A DNA stretch of 64,000 bases from CAVPDE01 sp964580575 (GCA_964580575.1 CAZOLJ010000010.1:1-64000), one strand, 5' to 3'; shown: positions 51,182 through 60,101, numbered from the stretch's first letter. Program-made: numbers and translations. The notes: generated by a model not told the origin, from the sequence alone.

Positions 51182-51931
51182 TTGTTGCTCGAAGTTACCC
51201 GCCTGACGGTCTGCTATGACAAGGCCATGCTCATCAATGACCTGAGCATGGGGGTGGACCAGGGTGAGCTGGTGAGCCTGGTGGGACCCAACGGGGCAGG
51301 CAAATCGACCCTGTTGAGGTCGATCACTGGTTTGGTGTCCTGGGAGAAGCACGTCAAAAAGCGCTCGGCCCATGGAGAGATCACCATCAAGGGGGAAGTG
51401 ACCTTTGACGGGGAAAGAATCGACCGGATTCCTGCCCATGAGATTGTAAAGAGGGGACTGATTCACTGTCCCGAGAGGAGGAGGCCTTTCAGGGAGATGA
51501 GTGTGATAGAGAATCTCATGGCAGGTTCCTACCTTCTGAAGGACAAGAAACAGATCGAAGACAACCTCAAAAGGGTCTATGAACTGTTCCCCATCTTGCA
51601 GGGCCGATCCAAGCAGATATCCGGAACCCTGTCGGGCGGAGAGCAGCAGATGCTGGCCATAGGCCGGGCCATTATGTCCATCCCGAAACTCCTGTGCATC
51701 GACGAACCCTCCACAGGGCTTGCACCGATCATGAGGGGAGAGGTTTTTGGAAAGATCAAAGAGATCAGTGGGCTTGGAATCACCGTGCTCCTGGTGGAAC
51801 AGGAGGTGAGCACTGTTTTCAAGATGGCCTCCCGGAATTACGTCCTGTCCTCAGGCAAAATCATCGCTGAAGGATCAGGGGAGCAGTTGCTCCAGGATGA
51901 AGTCATTCGTAAAACCTACCTGGGTCTTTAA
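51182..51931 (+). CDS. livF: ABC transporter ATP-binding protein, LivF type
   Basis: The second nucleotide-binding subunit, 249 residues. Walker A GPNGAGKSTLLR, signature LSGGEQQMLAIGRA, Walker B LLCIDEPSTGL and VLLVEQEVSTV are present. The start is a TTG (51182) with GGGAG upstream, close behind LivG. It ends the transport operon. Confidence 0.93.
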   Translation: MLLEVTRLTVCYDKAMLINDLSMGVDQGELVSLVGPNGAGKSTLLRSITGLVSWEKHVKKRSAHGEITIKGEVTFDGERIDRIPAHEIVKRGLIHCPERRRPFREMSVIENLMAGSYLLKDKKQIEDNLKRVYELFPILQGRSKQISGTLSGGEQQMLAIGRAIMSIPKLLCIDEPSTGLAPIMRGEVFGKIKEISGLGITVLLVEQEVSTVFKMASRNYVLSSGKIIAEGSGEQLLQDEVIRKTYLGL

Positions 51932-51968
51932 GACAAGCCTTTGCCCGGCTTCCTGAATGGATTTTCCC

Positions 51969-52130
51969 ATGAACATCCTGTTGGAACCCGTGAACCTGAA
52001 GGGTCTGGTCGTGCGGAACCGTTTTGTCCGATCCGCCACCTATGACGGCTGTGCGGAAAAAAGCGGCGCGTCCCCCAAAAGCAATTCAGGAAGCATGAAA
52101 TCATCTGGACCCCGGTTTTCACCGGGGTGA
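51969..52130 (+). pseudogene. Remnant of an NADH:flavin oxidoreductase (old yellow enzyme family)
   Basis: An ATG opens a frame reading MNILLEPVNLKG...RNRFVRSATYDGCAEKSG, the hallmark N-terminus of OYE-family flavoproteins. After about 37 residues the similarity ends, the frame enters the 'ggaccccggttttcaccggg' repeat and stops at 52128-52130. A full-length family member has 350 or more residues, so this is a fragment left by deletion or element insertion. Confidence 0.8.
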
Positions 52131-52131
52131 C
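52105..52131. repeat. 'ggaccccggttttcaccggggt' palindrome, copy 2
   Basis: ggaccccgg and ccggggt pair around a short loop. Same element type as at 9658-9681. It forms the 3' boundary of the OYE remnant. Confidence 0.75.
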
Positions 52132-52322
52132 GGCTTAGGTTAGCGCCTATGCCCTTGAGGGGGAGGGAAGAACTTGAACGATTCTGTGTGAACCATGAAC
52201 ATCATCCAGGACTCGGGGGAGAAGTGCAGACCTTGCACAAGCGACAAAGAAGCCAGCGGAGGTCGCAGAGATGCCGAATGAAGCATTCTAGTTCATTAAC
52301 CCGCACATGATGGAGGAGAATT
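52132..52322. other. Intergenic sequence before the thiolase gene
   Basis: No gene is seen here. Together with the OYE remnant the gap between livF and the thiolase is 391 bases. A GGAGGAG ribosome binding site at its right end serves the TTG start of the next gene. Confidence 0.5.
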
Positions 52323-53567
52323 TTGAAAGAGTCTGTAATCATTTCTGCTGCAAGAACGCCGGTAGGCCGGTACATGGGGGCGCTGAAGGATGTCCAGGCC
52401 TATGACCTGGCAGCCCTGGTCCTAAACGCAGTTTTAGATCGGGCAAAGGTAAGACCCGAGCAGGTTGAGGATGTGATCCTGGGGCAGTCCTATCAGAACG
52501 GGGAGTACGTCAATATCGCGCGCATGTCGCTCCTGAAGGCAGGCTGGCCTGATTCCATTCCTGGAGTGACCGTAGACCGTCGCTGCTGCAGCGGGTTGGA
52601 CACGGTGTGCTTTGCAGGCATGATGATCCAATCAGGACAGGCTGAAGTCGTTGTTGCCGGCGGTGTGGAGAGCATGAGCAACGCGGAGTTTTACATCCCG
52701 GGTGACGTCAAATGGGGAGTAGGCGGCAAAAAGGGCATACCCGGGGGGCATGGGGATCTCGCCATCTGGGGAATTCCCCTTTATGATCGTATCCAGCGGG
52801 CGAGGGTCATGTCCCAGCCTGAGGAGCGATATGGAATCCTGCCAGCGATGATGACTTGGGCGGAGACGGCGGCCAAAGAAGAAAACATATCCCGTGAGGC
52901 CTGTGACCAGTGGGCTTTGCAGAGTCACCGAAAGGCCTGTTTGGCCATTGAATCAGGCAAGTTCGACCAGGAAATCATTCCAGTCTCGATCTCCGAGGGA
53001 GAAAAGGAAACACACGTTGTGAAAATGGATGAGAACCCACGGTCTGATGCGAGCCTGGACAAGCTGGCAAAACTCAAGCCTGTGATAAAGGGCGTGTGCA
53101 CGGCAGGCAATTCCTCAACCGAGAACGACGGAGCAGCCGCCGTGGTGGTCACTTCAAAGGACAAGGCCCTTGAATGGGGCGCAGAACCTATGGCGAAGAT
53201 CAGGTCCTTTGCGTTGGCGGGGGATGATCCTCGGCGAACCTATAAAACAGTCCCCATTGCCGTAGGCAAGGCCTTGAAAAGGGCGGGGTTGAGCATAGAT
53301 CAAATGGATCTGATCGAAATCCAGGAGGCCTTTGCAGCCCAGGTTCTGGCTGATCTCAAAAGCATGGGTCTGGGGCCTGAAGACTACGCCAGGATCAATG
53401 TAAACGGGTCCGGGATCTCCCTCGGACACCCGATTGCGTGCACGGGGACGCGCATGCTGGTCACCCTTGTTTATGAGATGAAAAGACGGGGCGCACGCTA
53501 TGGTCTTCAAACCATCTGCGGTGGAGGAGGCCTGGGGATCGCGGCCGTGTTTGAAAGGGAACCGTAG
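52323..53567 (+). CDS. Acetyl-CoA acetyltransferase/thiolase, first of a tandem pair
   Basis: A 414-residue thiolase. The reactive cysteine is in DRRCCSGLDTVCFAG, the histidine in SGISLGHPIACTGTRM and the second cysteine in TICGGGGLGI. The start is an unusual TTG at 52323 supported by a strong GGAGGAG six bases upstream. It is followed 11 bases later by a second thiolase on the same strand. Confidence 0.9.
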   Translation: MKESVIISAARTPVGRYMGALKDVQAYDLAALVLNAVLDRAKVRPEQVEDVILGQSYQNGEYVNIARMSLLKAGWPDSIPGVTVDRRCCSGLDTVCFAGMMIQSGQAEVVVAGGVESMSNAEFYIPGDVKWGVGGKKGIPGGHGDLAIWGIPLYDRIQRARVMSQPEERYGILPAMMTWAETAAKEENISREACDQWALQSHRKACLAIESGKFDQEIIPVSISEGEKETHVVKMDENPRSDASLDKLAKLKPVIKGVCTAGNSSTENDGAAAVVVTSKDKALEWGAEPMAKIRSFALAGDDPRRTYKTVPIAVGKALKRAGLSIDQMDLIEIQEAFAAQVLADLKSMGLGPEDYARINVNGSGISLGHPIACTGTRMLVTLVYEMKRRGARYGLQTICGGGGLGIAAVFEREP

Positions 53568-53578
53568 GGGAGTTTGAC

Positions 53579-54769
53579 ATGATGGAGAAAAAGCTGAATG
53601 AGGTCGTCCTGATTGACGGTGTGAGGACAGCGTTCGGAAAGGCAGGGGAAAAGGGCGTGTTCTGGAAAACCCGGGCCGACGACCTGGCGGTCGCCCTTCT
53701 CAAAGCTCTGATCCAAAGGAACCCTGAGGTGCGGCCGGACATGATCGAGGACAGTATCTGGGGGGCCACCAACCAAGTCAAAGAGCAAGGAGGAACGATT
53801 GGCAGGGCGGTACCTATGCTGGCCGACTGGGGGTGGAACGTGCCGGGGTGTTCCATCGACCGCATGTGCGCCAGCGGACTCACGGCGATCGGCTTTGGTG
53901 TGGGCACCATTGCCACAGGGATGGCCGACTGTCTTCTTACAGGAGGGGTGGAACATATGGGTCACGTGCCCATGGGGTTCATGCGTGATCCTCACCCTCG
54001 TCTCCAGGAGGTGATGGGAGGACCATCGGCCTTCAACATGGGCATGACGGCAGAGAATATCCACGACCGGTTTCCGGAATTCACCAGGGAGAAGGCTGAC
54101 CGATATGCTCTATCATCCCAGCAAAAGGCGGATCGGGCCATTCAGGCCGGCAAAATGAAACCGATGATCGTTCCCATTGAGGTCCAAGGCTGTGACGGTA
54201 CGAGAGTGGTGGTCGACAAAGATCAGCAACCCAGGCCGGAGACCAGCATGGAATCCCTGGCCGGTCTCAAACCGGTTTTCAAGGAGAACGGGCGGGTCAC
54301 GGCCGGAAATGCCTCAGGGCTCAATGATGGCGCAGGTGCCATCCTCTTGATGAGCGAGAAAAAGGCTGAGGCCTTGGGCCTGCAACCCAAAATGCGCTGG
54401 GTCGCCTCTGCTGTGGCGGCGGTGGATCCCACCATCATGGGAACCGCGCCGGTGCCTGCCACTTTGAAAGCATTGGACAAGGCAGGATTGACCATGAGAG
54501 AGTTGGACATCATTGAAATCAACGAGGCCTTTGCAGTCCAGGCCCTCTACTGCTTGGACAGATTGGGCCTGAAGGCGGATGACCCTAGAGTCAATAGATG
54601 GGGAGGATCCTTGGCCTTCGGGCACCCCTTGGCCGCGTCAGGCCCGCGGTTGGTCACTTTTCTGATGAACCTTTTCAAAGAGCATCCTGATGCACGGTAC
54701 GGTCTGACGACCATGTGCGTCGGCCGGGGACAAGGCTATTCCATTATATGGGAGAATATGCAACGGTAG
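53579..54769 (+). CDS. Acetyl-CoA acetyltransferase/thiolase, second of a tandem pair
   Basis: A 396-residue thiolase. The reactive cysteine is in IDRMCASGLTAIGFG, the histidine in SLAFGHPLAASGPRL and the second cysteine in TMCVGRGQGYS. GGGGAG lies six bases before the ATG. The two neighbouring thiolases differ clearly in sequence, so they are not a recent duplication and probably act on different chain lengths or substrates. Confidence 0.9.
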   Translation: MMEKKLNEVVLIDGVRTAFGKAGEKGVFWKTRADDLAVALLKALIQRNPEVRPDMIEDSIWGATNQVKEQGGTIGRAVPMLADWGWNVPGCSIDRMCASGLTAIGFGVGTIATGMADCLLTGGVEHMGHVPMGFMRDPHPRLQEVMGGPSAFNMGMTAENIHDRFPEFTREKADRYALSSQQKADRAIQAGKMKPMIVPIEVQGCDGTRVVVDKDQQPRPETSMESLAGLKPVFKENGRVTAGNASGLNDGAGAILLMSEKKAEALGLQPKMRWVASAVAAVDPTIMGTAPVPATLKALDKAGLTMRELDIIEINEAFAVQALYCLDRLGLKADDPRVNRWGGSLAFGHPLAASGPRLVTFLMNLFKEHPDARYGLTTMCVGRGQGYSIIWENMQR

Positions 54770-54773
54770 GAGC

Positions 54774-56096
54774 ATGAACAAACATCTTGTTTCCATCGTT
54801 CGATATGAGAAGCCGCTGGAGTCTGTCGCGAAAGCCGTTACGCTCTCACATGGCCTGGACTCTTTGCCTTCTCAAACCAAGGTCTTCATCAAGCCCAACA
54901 TTGTTTTTTGGACCAAGGCCGTTCCCTTTCCCAAGTGGGGGGTCGTTACCACGTCCCGCGTAGTGGAGGACATGGTGGTTCTTCTGAAGGAAAGGGGAAT
55001 CGATGACATCACCATCGGAGAAGGCACGGTCATCGCTAAACCAAAGGATCTGGAAACGCCTGCTCACGCTTTCAAAACCCTCGGGTATGACGTCCTTAAG
55101 AAGAGATATGGTGTGAGGTATTTCAACACCTTCGAACGACCTTTTGTGAAAGTCGATGCAGGTGAAGGCATCACTCTAAACTTTAACCGGGACATTCTGG
55201 AGAGTGACTTTGTTGTCAACCTGCCTGTCTTGAAGACCCACACCCAGACCATGGTCAGCCTCGGCATCAAGAACCTCAAGGGGACCATTGACATCCCGTC
55301 AAGAAAGAAGTGCCACAGCCCAACGCCCGGCCTGGATCTTCATCGCATGGTCTCGAGACTCTTCCTTCCCATGCCGCCCATGTTCACGCTCGTGGACGGC
55401 ATCTATACGCAGGAGCGTGGCCCGAACGTGGACGGTCAGGCCAGAAGGAGCAATCTGCTTGTGGCGTCCTCCGATGTTTTATCGGCTGACAGGGTGGGGG
55501 CTATGCTCTTGGGCATCGAGCCTGCGAAGGTCCCTCATCTGGTTCATGCCGCTCAAGCCCTGCACCGGCCCGTTGACTTGTCTGATGTGGAGGTCGTTGG
55601 GGAGAAGATTGAAGATGTGGCGTCACCTCACGAGTGGACTTTTCCCTACAATGAGGAGGGTACGTTCCCCTTGGTCATGGAAAAGAGAGGGATCAGGGGA
55701 GTATCCTACCCCAAGTACGATCTGACGATCTGCACCTATTGTGCGGGATTGACCCGAGTGATGCTGATCGCCATCGCACGGGCCTGGAAGGGCACCCCTT
55801 TCGATGAGGTGGAGATTTTGACAGGGAAGCTCATGCAGGCTTCACCCGGTAAGAAAAAGACCCTGTTGCTAGGCAAATGCATTTGCGAGGCCAACAGGAA
55901 CAACCCCAACATTCGGGAAATGATTGCCATCAAAGGCTGCCCTCCCTCTCCCCAATCTATTTTCAAAGCCCTTCATCAGGCAGGGATCGAAGCGGATCCA
56001 TACCTCTTCGAACACATGGACAGGACCATGGGAATCCATTTGAAGAGATACCAGGGTAAACCGGAATTCGACGAGTCGTTTTTTGAAATCGCTTGA
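54774..56096 (+). CDS. DUF362-domain protein
   Basis: A 440-residue protein of the DUF362 family. The conserved stretches KVFIKPNIVFWT and VNLPVLKTHTQTMVSLGIKN are clear, with GIKNLKGTID following. Cysteines at about residue 180 (KCHSPTP) and later in TICTYCAG and CICEANRNN are spread rather than forming a ferredoxin pair. Family members are of unknown function; some carry Fe-S domains and this one does not. It starts four bases after the thiolase stop, so it is part of that operon. Confidence 0.8.
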   Translation: MNKHLVSIVRYEKPLESVAKAVTLSHGLDSLPSQTKVFIKPNIVFWTKAVPFPKWGVVTTSRVVEDMVVLLKERGIDDITIGEGTVIAKPKDLETPAHAFKTLGYDVLKKRYGVRYFNTFERPFVKVDAGEGITLNFNRDILESDFVVNLPVLKTHTQTMVSLGIKNLKGTIDIPSRKKCHSPTPGLDLHRMVSRLFLPMPPMFTLVDGIYTQERGPNVDGQARRSNLLVASSDVLSADRVGAMLLGIEPAKVPHLVHAAQALHRPVDLSDVEVVGEKIEDVASPHEWTFPYNEEGTFPLVMEKRGIRGVSYPKYDLTICTYCAGLTRVMLIAIARAWKGTPFDEVEILTGKLMQASPGKKKTLLLGKCICEANRNNPNIREMIAIKGCPPSPQSIFKALHQAGIEADPYLFEHMDRTMGIHLKRYQGKPEFDESFFEIA

Positions 56097-56129
56097 TCCG
56101 GGTTGAAACGATTAGAAAGAGGAATACTC

Positions 56130-56342
56130 ATGGAACTGACCCAGACACGGTATGAGGTTGAAAAAGGTATTGCAACGGTCACACTTCATCGGCCGGATCA
56201 AATGAACGCTTTCACGCACACCATGCGGAAGGAGTTGGTCGGGATCTTTGCGGCCGCCGATCAGGATGATTCGGTCCGTGCGGTCGTGGTGAAGGGTGCG
56301 GGCAAGGCTTTCTGCGCAGGAGCCGATCTTTCCGAAGCCTAA
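56130..56342 (+). pseudogene. Truncated enoyl-CoA hydratase (crotonase) N-terminus
   Basis: MELTQTRYEVEKGIATVTL, HRPDQMNAFTHTM, and KAFCAGADLSEA are the first third of a crotonase. The frame then meets a TAA at 56340 where a normal protein of about 260 residues continues. AGAGGA precedes the ATG, so it may still be translated as a useless fragment. The catalytic region is absent. Confidence 0.85.
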
Positions 56343-56360
56343 AGGGTTCACGCGAGCATT

Positions 56361-56640
56361 GTGCGATTCCAAGAGGAATTGAAGAAATTCATGGCCGACC
56401 ACGTGAAGCGTAAGACGCTGGTTCAACGCTTGATGAAGGCCGGCCTCTGGAATGATAAATGATGCAGAGGCGAGTCGGGAGACAGCCGATGCCAAGGTCG
56501 ATAACCACAAGGGACGAGGTCGAATGGTCGGGCCGGATCGTGGCTGTCCAGCCTCGCATCCGGCTCAAGCTCTTCAAGCTGCTCGGCGAGATGCTCTCCT
56601 GGATGTATCGCGTTGCGTCCCGTAATTCACCTCAATGATA
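56361..56640 (+). other. Patchwork of small frame fragments
   Basis: In the same frame as the hydratase remnant, a GTG at 56361 opens a 33-residue frame (FQEELKKFMADHVKR...) that ends at 56462. There a second frame begins by overlap, reading MQRRVGRQPMPRS and TRDEVEWSGRIVAVQPRIRL. This last stretch resembles, in my memory, the start of a small conserved bacterial protein, and it breaks off where antisense HigA-like sequence begins. The 380-base stretch 56343-56722 has no intact gene. Confidence 0.45.
56564..56626 (-). pseudogene. HigA-type antitoxin N-terminal fragment with ATT in place of ATG
   Basis: The frame reads TGRNAIHPGEHLAEQLEELE, the typical start of a HigA-type antitoxin that directly follows a HigB toxin. 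At the expected start codon the base triplet is ATT, and after about 21 codons the similarity ends abruptly at the fragment boundary. Together with the HigB remnant this is a decayed toxin-antitoxin pair. Confidence 0.7.
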
Positions 56641-56733
56641 ATCGACTATTTCAACATTGACCGGTCCGGGGCTTCCTTTGGGCCACTCGAAGCATATCCG
56701 CCATTGGTCATTGATGCGAATGCTATACTGGCC
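56632..56733 (-). pseudogene. HigB/RelE-type toxin C-terminal fragment
   Basis: The frame ends with GQYSIRINDQWRICFEW and VNVEIVDYH, the well-conserved C-terminus of HigB toxins. The N-terminal part is missing; upstream sequence in this frame is unrelated. The stop is immediately followed by the HigA remnant, which gives the natural higBA order. Confidence 0.8.
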
Positions 56734-57799
56734 TTGGCGAACCGCACGCGGGGCACTTTTCCAAGCAGTAGGGACAGAGCACATGGTGGCGGCTGCAGAA
56801 GGAGATGGTCGTGGAACTGCTGCCGCACCCTTCACAGAGAAGAGGATCAACGGCCTTGGTCAAAGGATTATAGGTCAGAGAAATCGACCTCCTTTCTCTT
56901 CCGATATGAGCATCACATAGGACCCTAACCGCCGGGGTCCGGATGAAAAGAGCCGCACATGGTAGGACCTTCACTCTGATGCTGTATTTCTCGATGAGGT
57001 CGTCTTTTTTCCTGGCAAGCTCTTCCGGAAGTAGGGCGATCTTTTGCTTGCGGTCTTGAACCAGGTGATCTGAAAGGCCGGATCGCCCCAGGCTTTCCTC
57101 CATCTCCTTCTTCAAGGTTCCATAATACTCTTCGAGATTTTTTGCATCCCTCCTAAGTCTTCTGTTCATGCTGTCTCGAAAATCTTGAATCTCATGGGCA
57201 ATCAATCCCGGTGATACACGTGAAAGGGTGTTGATGATCCTGTTCCACTTGTCATTGTCCTTTAAGGAATCAGGAAGAGGCGCAGTTTCGGCAGCAGCGC
57301 TGGCCGACGTATCCAACCGCAGGGGAACAAAGGTACCCGTATCAAAATGGAAGGCAAAAGAGATGAGGCCCTCTTTCTGTTCATCACTGCGAGCCACGTA
57401 GCGGCATGTCAGGACAAGGTAATCTGTCTTAATAGCCGCCGTGGACGTCACCCTGCAAAGCGACTTGCGAAAGGTCAGTTGATCCTGGATCAGGCGGTCA
57501 AAGCCTTGGCTTTTCAAATAGTGAAAGGAAAGCTGACAGGAAGCCAGAGGAAGATGCCTGCACGAGAGCTCGACCATTTTATCCAGCAGAAGAGAACCAT
57601 AGTTGATCGCGTATCCCTCTTCGCCTTCTGAGGGCCGCCCTTCCTTGATACGCACATAGTCCGGAATTTCCAAACTCTCTGCAAGATCCTGTGGAAGTAG
57701 TGCATCAAAACCCTCCGGGATTGCCTCGATCACGGCCCCTTGCATTTCCAGGAAACGCCGACCAAAGAGAAAAGGTTGTCTCAGGGTCTCAGAGTTCAT
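56723..57799 (-). CDS. Zinc-ribbon, coiled-coil protein encoded with a SNF2 helicase
   Basis: A 358-residue protein I cannot assign to a named family. The N-terminal half is mixed, the middle (about residues 190-260) is a charged helical region with MNRRLRRDAKNLEEYYGTLK and EELARKKDDLIEKY, and the C-terminal 50 residues hold cysteine pairs CEGCGS, FCSRHHVLCPYC and CPACGSPRPV, i.e. one or two zinc ribbons. The ATG at 57799 overlaps the end of the helicase gene by 11 bases, so both are translated together. The 3' end runs into the HigB remnant: the last codons CCA GTA TAG lie in DNA that codes for HigB in another frame. A partner or adaptor role for the helicase is likely. Confidence 0.7.
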   Translation of the reverse strand: MNSETLRQPFLFGRRFLEMQGAVIEAIPEGFDALLPQDLAESLEIPDYVRIKEGRPSEGEEGYAINYGSLLLDKMVELSCRHLPLASCQLSFHYLKSQGFDRLIQDQLTFRKSLCRVTSTAAIKTDYLVLTCRYVARSDEQKEGLISFAFHFDTGTFVPLRLDTSASAAAETAPLPDSLKDNDKWNRIINTLSRVSPGLIAHEIQDFRDSMNRRLRRDAKNLEEYYGTLKKEMEESLGRSGLSDHLVQDRKQKIALLPEELARKKDDLIEKYSIRVKVLPCAALFIRTPAVRVLCDAHIGRERRSISLTYNPLTKAVDPLLCEGCGSSSTTISFCSRHHVLCPYCLEKCPACGSPRPV

Positions 57800-60101
57800 A
57801 GTTTTCACCGAAGATCTTCTCATCCAGGGCCTTTGTGCTCTCATAACCGGTCTTTGCCCGTCTCAGCTTTGTGGCCAGTTGGGAAAAGCTCTTTTCAAGC
57901 TTATCCTCGGTGGGAGCGTTAACCCAGATGTCATAGATCATGTCCGAAAACTCCTGCTCTCCCGTAATCCTGCCCAGGACCATGTCGATTTCGCCAATCA
58001 CCATTTCGAACATGTTGATCTTTCTATCCAGAATGTCCAGGATCTTTTCCTCGATGGTTCCTTCGGCGCAGAGGTTGTAAATCACGACTTCCCTTTCCTG
58101 TCCAATCCTGTGAATGCGGCCGATGCGTTGTTCGATTCTCATGGGGTTCCAAGGAAGATCATAGTTGACCATCTGGTTGCAGAACTGCAGGTTTCGACCT
58201 TCGCCTCCGATCTCGGTTGTCACCAAAATTCCTTTATCCTCCTTAAACCGCCTTATTTGTTCCTCCTTTTCAAGGCTGTCCATTCTTCCGTGAAATAAGG
58301 CATAAGGAATTTGCTGGCGGTCAAGGAACTCTGCGACGGACTCGAGAGTGCCCAGATATTTCACGAATACAATCATCTTTTCCCTTGATCTCTTGACCAA
58401 GTTCAGGAGGACCCGATGCTTGCTGTGATCCTCCAGAGAGCAACATCTATCATAAGCATCGCGGATTTCTTTTTCGCAGTGGGAGAGTCCATCAGTTCTT
58501 TCAAGGATTCGAGAAAGACTTAAAGCAACAGCGCGGGGCGATGAACCCGCTTCTTCCAAGAGATTCTTGAGCAGGAGCCTTCTGGCTGCGCCGTCGGCCT
58601 TATTGATGGTCCTGACAAGGGATGAAATCGTCGCATACAGGGCCTTCTCAGAATCAGGACTTTCCACCTTTACGGTCTGGGCGAATCGCGGCGGGATACC
58701 GATTTTGGCCAGAGCGCGGGTATTGCGGACCATGATCTCTCCCAGAAGGGCCTTGAGGGCCTCTCGGTTGCGAGCATCGGTCGGATCCCCGGAAGTCATG
58801 AATTGGCGTTTGAATTCCGTGGCCGTCTTCAACTGGCCCGGCTTGAGGAGTGTGACCAGATTATGAAGCTCCATCAAGTTGTTCTCCACCGGAGTGGCCG
58901 TGAGCAGAAGGAGAAATCGCTTTTTCAGACTGTTTACGATCTTCCAGTTGAGGGTGTTGCGGTTCTTCAGGTGATGGGCTTCATCCACAATCACCAGATC
59001 CCACTCCCTTTGTGTGACTAGAGGGAAGTTCTTGGGTGATTTTGCCGTGTTGATGGAAGCCAGAACGTAAGGCTGATTCCAGAAAGACGTTTCGCCGGAA
59101 CGAAAAGCCGTTTCTTCTGTGGAAAAGAAGTGCAGTCGGAATTTCGTGGCCAGCTCTTCGGTCCACTGGCTAACCAGAGGCGAGGGGACAAGAATGAGCG
59201 CCGACTTGACCATTCCCCTCAAAATGTACTCCTTGAGGATCATGAGGGCCTCGATGGTCTTGCCCAGGCCCACTTCGTCGGCCAATAAAGCGCGACCTCG
59301 GAAGATTTTCATCACTTTTCTGACCGTTTCTTCCTGGTACCAGAAGGAACGCACCTCCTGAAGTTGACCCTGGCAGATAAGGTTTTCGAAGGCTTCGCTG
59401 AATCGAATCCGATACCCTTCCAGGGCAAGCTCATAATCCTCATACGAAGAGTGTCCGCCCTCTGTGAGGGCCTGATGGAGAGGAAGGGGGTCTACTTCCA
59501 CACGAACTTGGATTTCCGGGGGAGGGAGACTGATGGCGGCTCTCGCCTGAACCACTCTCTCTGAAGAGACGACCTTCGGGGTTGCTTCATCAGGCTCTGG
59601 CAAAGGCTCGGCGCGCTTTTCCTCCATTTCAATCATGGCTTCGCAGTAGAGCTTTTGTTGCTGAAAAGACTTGAGCAGCACTTTCTTGTGTTTTGCTCTC
59701 CCATGGGAAAGAAAGCGAAGAGTGTCATCAATGAGGCTCAGCGCTTGAGCATAGCGGCAAGCGTTTGTGAGAAGGCTGCACAAGGACAAGGTCCCTTGGA
59801 GATCCAGCGCTTCCATATCGTGGAGCCTCAGGAGAGATTTGAGTTCGATGTCCTTCCTACCCAGAGCATGGGCAAGGCGGCCCATTTCATTCGTGTACTC
59901 TACGTTCTTGGGATGGGCATTCGCAGCCTTCTCCATTTGATGGAGTGCCTTTTCAAGGTTGCCTTGTTCTGCGTTTTGTAGAGCTTCCCAGAACAAAAAG
60001 TCAGCCTTCTCCAATTGCCCGGCACGAGCCGACCTCTGTCTTCTTTCCTTCAGCCTTTCTTTTCGCTTGGCTTTTTTTCGATCTGCTTTACCTTGGGGCA
60101 T
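57789..60101 (-). CDS. SNF2-family helicase with N-terminal TPR-like region
   Basis: A 770-residue protein with a helical N-terminus (EALQNAEQGNLEKALHQMEK, TPR-like, about 35-160) and a SNF2/RapA-like ATPase core. Walker A is ADEVGLGKTIEALM, the Walker B box is DEAHHLKN, TATPVENNLMELHNL is motif III, and the second RecA domain has KMIVFVKYLGTLES, GRMDSLEKEEQIRRF and RIGRIHRIGQ. Such helicases move on double-stranded DNA or remodel protein-DNA complexes, and many occur in defence cassettes. It is encoded with a zinc-ribbon partner and beside toxin-antitoxin genes. GAGGGG precedes the ATG. Confidence 0.85.
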   Translation of the reverse strand: MPQGKADRKKAKRKERLKERRQRSARAGQLEKADFLFWEALQNAEQGNLEKALHQMEKAANAHPKNVEYTNEMGRLAHALGRKDIELKSLLRLHDMEALDLQGTLSLCSLLTNACRYAQALSLIDDTLRFLSHGRAKHKKVLLKSFQQQKLYCEAMIEMEEKRAEPLPEPDEATPKVVSSERVVQARAAISLPPPEIQVRVEVDPLPLHQALTEGGHSSYEDYELALEGYRIRFSEAFENLICQGQLQEVRSFWYQEETVRKVMKIFRGRALLADEVGLGKTIEALMILKEYILRGMVKSALILVPSPLVSQWTEELATKFRLHFFSTEETAFRSGETSFWNQPYVLASINTAKSPKNFPLVTQREWDLVIVDEAHHLKNRNTLNWKIVNSLKKRFLLLLTATPVENNLMELHNLVTLLKPGQLKTATEFKRQFMTSGDPTDARNREALKALLGEIMVRNTRALAKIGIPPRFAQTVKVESPDSEKALYATISSLVRTINKADGAARRLLLKNLLEEAGSSPRAVALSLSRILERTDGLSHCEKEIRDAYDRCCSLEDHSKHRVLLNLVKRSREKMIVFVKYLGTLESVAEFLDRQQIPYALFHGRMDSLEKEEQIRRFKEDKGILVTTEIGGEGRNLQFCNQMVNYDLPWNPMRIEQRIGRIHRIGQEREVVIYNLCAEGTIEEKILDILDRKINMFEMVIGEIDMVLGRITGEQEFSDMIYDIWVNAPTEDKLEKSFSQLATKLRRAKTGYESTKALDEKIFGENYEL

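Noticed and set aside
56361..56462. The small GTG-started frame after the hydratase remnant as a real gene
   Set aside because: It lies in the same frame as the truncated hydratase just after its stop, has no ribosome binding site and no recognised family; it fits a leftover fragment better.
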